Assembly: GCA_026394995.1 (NCBI GenBank)
Contig: JAPLZO010000037.1
Location: 1 to 11,073, forward strand
Length of the DNA stretch: 11,073 nt
From: Candidatus Woesearchaeota archaeon
Lineage (GTDB): Archaea; Nanobdellota; Nanobdellia; SCGC-AAA011-G17; JAPLZO01
Direction of reading: 5' to 3'
Shown here: positions 8,205 through 11,073 of the stretch, in pieces
How positions within the stretch are numbered: position 1 is the first letter of the stretch
Layout: each line of letters begins with the position of its first letter
Program-made: the position numbers and the translations under genes
Notes under the pieces: generated by a model
Told to the model about the DNA's origin: nothing
Databases searched by the model: none
The model's input: the letters and a program-made list of their open reading frames with translations, nothing else

Positions 8205-8355
8205 CATATATTGAAATTTCTAAAATTAAAATTAATATTCCAATTGATATTTGATGACATACTTTGACATCTTTATCAACCATCATATTCATTTTTTGAT
8301 AATTTATTCCTATTAATGTAAACGTGCTAGGTAACACGTGTATTCCTAAATCCAT
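8188..8355 (-). CDS. Small hypothetical protein, 55 aa, possible membrane peptide
   Basis: ATG at 8355 comes nine bases after the stop of the dCTP deaminase-family gene and follows an A-rich leader (ATAAAAAAT), the same kind of leader as that gene has. The product MDLGIHVLPSTF... has a charged middle (MMVDKDVKVCHQ) and a hydrophobic stretch ISIGILILILEIS (residues ~36-48), then a basic end EKRSV. The hydrophobic stretch is short for a transmembrane helix and could instead be a buried strand. I do not recognise a family. The spacing, the operon position and the lack of any competing gene support it. Its stop codon lies in the loop of the terminator. It is last in the - strand operon. Confidence 0.55.
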   Translation of the reverse strand: MDLGIHVLPSTFTLIGINYQKMNMMVDKDVKVCHQISIGILILILEISIYEKRSV

Positions 8356-8364
8356 ATTTTTTAT

Positions 8365-9003
8365 TTATTTATTAAAATTTTTGTGCATAAGTGATTCTTG
8401 TACACCAGTTTGATTCATATATTTAGATCCTGACTTTTCATCATAACTCTCTAATATATCTCCTTCTACTCTCTCAAACTTAATTTGACATATCTTCATA
8501 TTAGGATAGACAATAATAGGTCTTGTAGCTCTTAATTCAAGCACAAGGCTGCCTTCAAATCCTGTATCAATAAATCCAGCTGGACCAATAACAATATCCA
8601 ATCCTAGCCTTCCTAGAGATGATTTAGCTTGTACTTGAGCACATATATTCTTTTTACATCCTATACGTTCATTACAAGCATATAAATACACTTCATTAGG
8701 AACTAATACAAATCCTTCATCTGGAATAATAAATTCTATAACATCCTGTTTTTCTCTAGGATCTAATGGTTTTTCATATCTATATTCAAAACTTGCGGAT
8801 GCAGTTTGAACACTAGATTCTTTTATATAACTAGGTAGTTCATTATAACTATTAACATTAATATATTTTTTAGGATATATTTTCATTAATGGAGCTAATG
8901 TGAGATCTACACTATTGGGATTTAAATGTTCCCGTTTAAATTCACTTATAATAATGTTTCCTGCTTCCATTTCTTGCAGGATTGTTTTATCTGATAATAT
9001 CAT
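8365..9003 (-). CDS. dcd: dCTP deaminase family protein, possibly bifunctional dCTP deaminase/dUTPase
   Basis: 212 aa, slightly longer than the usual ~190-205. The N-terminus (SDKTILQEM ... LNPNSVDLTL, residues 4-36) has the Dcd pattern with the conserved S-V-D. The core is AKSSLGRLGL (126-135; S129 and R132 match the catalytic Ser and Arg), GPAGFIDTGFEGSLVLEL (140-157; E156 matches the Glu that activates water for deamination), and KYMNQTGV (194-201) in the nucleotide-covering tail. Dcd turns dCTP into dUTP, usually as a trimer in the cytoplasm. Two details differ from enterobacterial Dcd: K127 where Arg is usual, and A142-G143 where A-H is usual. The A-G-x-I-D form is typical of dUTPases and of bifunctional enzymes that go directly to dUMP. 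It follows the 105-aa gene by 11 A-rich bases. Family sure, exact reaction less so. Confidence 0.9.
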   Translation of the reverse strand: MILSDKTILQEMEAGNIIISEFKREHLNPNSVDLTLAPLMKIYPKKYINVNSYNELPSYIKESSVQTASASFEYRYEKPLDPREKQDVIEFIIPDEGFVLVPNEVYLYACNERIGCKKNICAQVQAKSSLGRLGLDIVIGPAGFIDTGFEGSLVLELRATRPIIVYPNMKICQIKFERVEGDILESYDEKSGSKYMNQTGVQESLMHKNFNK

Positions 9004-9014
9004 ATTTTATTTTT

Positions 9015-9332
9015 TTATTCTTCTATTAATTGTAATTGTGATTCTTCTATAAGACTCTTAATATTAAGGTCATTTAATTCTGTGCAGTTTTTAATAAGTT
9101 CTATAAGCTTTTCTAAATCATCCACACTGATTCCAAATCTAGACAATTTAAATGATTCATATGGAGCACAATCTTCTCCTAATGGTTTTTCATATAAACT
9201 GCATCCTTGAATTCCTTGATTAACATGATAGTATATATGAGTTATATGATAAGATTCTTCCACTTTAACCCAACTACTAGTTGGAATTTCAGCAGGTTTA
9301 TTTTTATCATCAATGCATGTACATTTAACCAT
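9015..9332 (-). CDS. Small hypothetical phage protein, 105 aa
   Basis: The start CIDDKNKPAEIPTSSWVKVEESYHI suggests a small beta domain that opens with 'cysteine, acidic turn, P-x-x-I-P-x-S-x-W-V-K-x-x-E-x-Y'. From memory, this type of opening is common in short hypothetical proteins of Bacteroidota phages. The middle (GCSLYEKPLGEDCAPYESFKLSRFGI) continues the strand pattern. The end (~70-105) is a Leu/Glu-rich helix. No catalytic motif is visible and no function is assigned. The ATG overlaps the end of the 67-aa gene by eight bases (9325-9332), which argues for coupled translation. Confidence 0.8.
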   Translation of the reverse strand: MVKCTCIDDKNKPAEIPTSSWVKVEESYHITHIYYHVNQGIQGCSLYEKPLGEDCAPYESFKLSRFGISVDDLEKLIELIKNCTELNDLNIKSLIEESQLQLIEE

Positions 9333-9528
9333 TGTCTTTAGTTATTTTAAAAGTTGCGTTATGGAATATCCTTATTTGATCAGTTGTGTAGTGTCTTACT
9401 GTCCCTCCATCACAATGTACTACACACCATACATCATTCTCAAGCATACCTGAGTTTGTGACATATAGTGCATAGCCATCTTTATTACCTTCAACCACTA
9501 CAGGTATTGGATTATTAAATTCTAACAT
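9325..9528 (-). CDS. Small hypothetical phage protein, 67 aa
   Basis: The product begins MLEFNNPIPVVVEG and has a compact beta-rich look, with DGYALYVTNSGMLENDVWCVVHCDGGTVRHYTTDQIRIFHNATF. The series 'G-Y-A-x-Y-V ... E-N-D-x-W-C-V ... D-G-G ... R-H-(Y/F)' recalls, from memory, a short uncharacterised family in gut Bacteroidota phages. No known function. It overlaps the 53-aa gene by seven bases and the 105-aa gene by eight, so all three are probably translated together. Confidence 0.8.
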   Translation of the reverse strand: MLEFNNPIPVVVEGNKDGYALYVTNSGMLENDVWCVVHCDGGTVRHYTTDQIRIFHNATFKITKDNG

Positions 9529-9683
9529 TGTTCCATTTCTAAAAATTCAATTAAATATTTTGCATAAGAAGTAATAAGTTCACTATCTCTGTATACAAAA
9601 TAATCTTTGTTTTCTTCTATTGCTTTTTTATATGCTTTTTTAAGAGCAGGTAGGTCTTTAATTGTTACTGTGGCTTGTGGCAT
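9522..9683 (-). CDS. Small hypothetical phage protein, 53 aa
   Basis: ATG at 9683 lies one base after the stop of the kinase frame (TAA 9687-9685), and the TAG at 9524-9522 overlaps the next start by seven bases (ATGTTAG). The product MPQATVTIKDLPALKKAYKKA... is a short strand followed by two helices, the second ending AKYLIEFLEME. It is lysine- and glutamate-rich and probably soluble. I recognise no function. Exact fit between neighbours on both sides makes it very likely real. Confidence 0.75.
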   Translation of the reverse strand: MPQATVTIKDLPALKKAYKKAIEENKDYFVYRDSELITSYAKYLIEFLEMEQC

Positions 9684-9684
9684 A

Positions 9685-10962
9685 TTAATTATTTAATTTA
9701 ATATGAAAAAGCATTTGTCTAACTTCTTTTTCAAGGTCATCAATATCACCAGAATTATCAAGAGTGTAATCAAATGTATGATATTCTAATGCATATTCAG
9801 AAATATGTTGTTCTATAGATTTATCAACTAAAGGACGTACAACTTTTATACAAAGCCCACCTTTTTTCTTAATGGCATCATATTCATTAGGAAATCTTAA
9901 ATCACTAATAATCCAATTAGGATTAGTGTATTCTTCATCTTTATCTTTTGTTTTTTTATAATCACATAGTAAAGCATTCACCCACACATCAGGATGTAAT
10001 CCATTTCTCATAGCTTCAGTTCCTAGCTTCTGTAACATATCTCTTACAGTCATTTTACTTTCAATATATTCACTGGTAGCTTTACCATTTTCAATAAGAG
10101 TGTGATCTGTTTTTTTAATAATATTCCATTCATTTCCCAAATATGTTTTCTTAAAGTCTTGATTCTCAAACATTTCCGAAGGAATTCCTGTAAGGATAGT
10201 TGCTATTTGTTTAAGCTTTAATGCAAACTTTTTAATTTTCCAATCACGTTCTGCATCAATTTTTTTTATAATGTTGGCTACAGTATCTTTTCCTCCACAA
10301 GATTTAGATTTTCCTCTTGCACATTGTCCAATACTTTCAATATTGATATTTAAATATTCTCCTGCTTCTTTAGCTGTATTCCATTTTTTTAACATAATTG
10401 TTTTATTTTTATTAAATTGATAAACATTTTTATCAGGTTTGAATTTTCTACCTTTTAATCCTTTATTCCAACCTATATGTCCATTACTAAATTGTGTTTT
10501 TTTAGTTGCTATACTTCTAATAATAGATGCACATTCTTTAGAACAACTTACTTTTTTAGCTGATAATGATGATTGAAATTCTTTATTACATATCAAACAT
10601 TTTTTTATATTACCTTTTCCTTTATTCCAAGAAATATTTCCTTTTTTAAAAGATGTTTGATTACCTTTTTCTAAACCATCTCCTCCAAATGTATGGTTAC
10701 AAAGATTAAAACCCCAAATTTTAAATTGAGAAATCCAATATTTTTCCCAAAATTTCCAGTCAGAATCTACTTCATCAATTATTTCAAAATTAGGTCTTAA
10801 ATTTTGAATTTTTAATGAATTGATCCAGTTTCTTTTATGAGTTCCTTTATCTCTGGCAATATTACTATGGTTATGTTTTCTTTGTTTAGGGTTTACTGTT
10901 TTACCTATATACCTTACTTCATTAGTAATAGGATGAGATAATGTATAAATATATGTTTTCAT
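9685..10962 (-). CDS. GIY-YIG homing endonuclease fused in frame to the C-terminal part of a dNMP kinase
   Basis: 425 aa from ATG 10962. Residues 1-95 are a GIY-YIG nuclease: YIYTL (4-8), RYIG (17-20), catalytic R28, metal-binding E73 and N89. Then come NUMOD3-like SWNKGKG (111-117), a zinc finger C122xxC125...C140xxxC144, a second NUMOD3-like GWNKGLKG (164-171), and a NUMOD1-like helix-turn-helix (180-224) ending GKSKSCGG. From K225 the chain is the rest of a T4 gp1-type deoxynucleoside monophosphate kinase: KDTVANII, MTVRDMLQKLGTEAM, WIISDLRFPNE, KVVRP, and a final HISEYALEY segment. The kinase part lacks its first strand and Walker A glycines, so the fusion alone probably cannot phosphorylate. 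No stop codon separates the halves. An upstream GTG at 11004 is in frame, but the conserved nuclease begins at MKTYIYT, so I chose 10962. The kinase stop is one base before the 53-aa gene. Confidence 0.85.
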   Translation of the reverse strand: MKTYIYTLSHPITNEVRYIGKTVNPKQRKHNHSNIARDKGTHKRNWINSLKIQNLRPNFEIIDEVDSDWKFWEKYWISQFKIWGFNLCNHTFGGDGLEKGNQTSFKKGNISWNKGKGNIKKCLICNKEFQSSLSAKKVSCSKECASIIRSIATKKTQFSNGHIGWNKGLKGRKFKPDKNVYQFNKNKTIMLKKWNTAKEAGEYLNINIESIGQCARGKSKSCGGKDTVANIIKKIDAERDWKIKKFALKLKQIATILTGIPSEMFENQDFKKTYLGNEWNIIKKTDHTLIENGKATSEYIESKMTVRDMLQKLGTEAMRNGLHPDVWVNALLCDYKKTKDKDEEYTNPNWIISDLRFPNEYDAIKKKGGLCIKVVRPLVDKSIEQHISEYALEYHTFDYTLDNSGDIDDLEKEVRQMLFHIKLNN

Positions 10963-10999
10963 AATACAAATATACATTATTTTTTTGTTATATACAAAT
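10291..10999 (-). mobile_element. 709-bp homing endonuclease insertion splitting the dNMP kinase gene
   Basis: The insertion lies between codon 13 of the kinase (GGA, 11002-11000) and its next codon (AAA, 10290-10288). Removing it rebuilds GKINSG-KDTVAN, a proper Walker A loop, and a 214-aa kinase of normal length. The join is ambiguous over GGAA. The element is a 37-base leader plus the GIY-YIG gene (10962 downward). The length is not a multiple of three, so the first kinase frame stops at 10990-10988. No group I core is evident: the leader is too short, no P7-like segment is seen, and no register has both U before the 5' site and G at the 3' end. Confidence 0.8.
10967..10998 (-). promoter_or_regulatory. 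Possible Bacteroidota-type promoter for the endonuclease
   Basis: In the 37-base leader of the insertion, TTTG (10998-10995) and TATATTTG (10974-10967) are separated by 20 bases, matching the -33 TTTG and -7 TAnnTTTG pattern of Bacteroidota housekeeping promoters. Transcription would start at about the ATG at 10962, giving a nearly leaderless mRNA. Such matches arise easily in DNA this AT-rich. Confidence 0.35.
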
Positions 11000-11038
11000 T
11001 CCACTATTTATTTTACCATGTATTCCTATTATACTCAT
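10988..11038 (-). pseudogene. 5' fragment of the deoxynucleoside monophosphate kinase gene
   Basis: ATG 11038 opens MSIIGIHGKINSG, the first strand and the first part of the Walker A loop (GxxxxGK) of a T4 gp1-like dNMP kinase. After 13 codons the frame enters the insertion and ends ICI-stop, giving a 16-residue peptide. The start is well supported: it overlaps the TGA of the upstream gene as ATGA, and the missing GKDTVAN part is found at 10290 downward. The intact enzyme would transfer phosphate from ATP to dNMPs in the cytoplasm. As read, this piece is a fragment; it would be an exon if the insertion is removed at RNA level. Confidence 0.8.
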
Positions 11039-11073
11039 AATTCTTTATTTAATACTTTTTCTGTAAACTCCTC
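11035..11073 (-). CDS. C-terminal end of an unidentified upstream gene (partial)
   Basis: Twelve codons are visible, EEFTEKVLNKEL, then TGA at 11037-11035, which overlaps the kinase ATG as ATGA. This overlap is typical of coupled phage genes. The gene continues beyond the right edge, and too little is seen to name it. Confidence 0.6.
   Translation of the reverse strand, partial: EEFTEKVLNKEL

Noticed and set aside
8322..8339. Inverted repeat ACGTG / CACGT with eight-base loop
   Set aside because: Five-base stem without a U-run, inside the 55-aa frame; too weak to call an operator or terminator.
10291..10999. Group I or group II intron holding the endonuclease
   Set aside because: The leader is only 37 bases, the coding sequence reaches the 3' junction, no P7-like core is seen, no register has U at the 5' exon end together with G at the intron end, and the 5' end is not GTGYG. 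Kept as a possibility only if a covariance model disagrees.
10291..10999. Intein in the kinase
   Set aside because: The first kinase frame stops at 10990-10988, so the parts are not translated as one chain, and no Hint-type splicing motifs are present.
1..11073. tRNA genes, CRISPR arrays, insertion sequences with terminal repeats
   Set aside because: Nearly every base is in a supported gene; no cloverleaf, spaced direct repeats or transposase were seen by eye.

Overview
This window looks like part of a tailed bacteriophage genome, most likely one infecting Bacteroidota and possibly crAss-like. The DNA is very AT-rich. Genes are packed with 1-11 base gaps or short overlaps, and starts follow A-rich leaders rather than clear Shine-Dalgarno sequences. 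One gene encodes a 2,558-residue multidomain protein of the phage 'polyvalent' kind. The assignment to a phage is fairly firm; the crAss-like label is inference from layout and gene types.

Positions 1-8173 are read on the + strand. The 3' end of an unidentified gene is followed one base later by the giant gene. Its product carries, in order: an EEAAH-containing domain that recurs about 1,000 residues later, a nucleotidyltransferase-like domain (GS...DLD), a region resembling the 'EIQSD' domain of phage polyvalent proteins, the second EEAAH copy, a RecB/Cas4-like PD-(D/E)XK nuclease, and a long C-terminal region with one membrane-like helix followed by six Asp. I infer that it is packaged in the virion and delivered into the host, but the window does not prove this.

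A strong symmetrical hairpin at 8174-8204 ends both transcription units. Positions 8188-11073 are read on the - strand as one tight operon. From upstream to downstream it holds the last codons of an unknown gene, a deoxynucleoside monophosphate kinase gene broken by a homing endonuclease, three small phage proteins (53, 67 and 105 aa), a dCTP deaminase/dUTPase-family enzyme, and a 55-aa protein whose stop codon lies in the terminator loop. The two recognisable enzymes point to control of phage DNA precursors: dCTP/dUTP conversion and phosphorylation of dNMPs.

The most notable feature is the kinase. Thirteen codons (MSIIGIHGKINSG) start at 11038, and the rest (KDTVANII...) resumes at 10290, so the break falls inside the Walker A loop. 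The 709 bases between hold a GIY-YIG endonuclease with NUMOD-type DNA-binding motifs. It has no stop codon of its own and reads in frame into the kinase C-terminal part. I see no room for a group I intron core, and no junction register fits the usual U/G splice-site rule. This may be an intron-less endonuclease insertion that leaves a split or fused kinase, or an unrecognised splicing arrangement.
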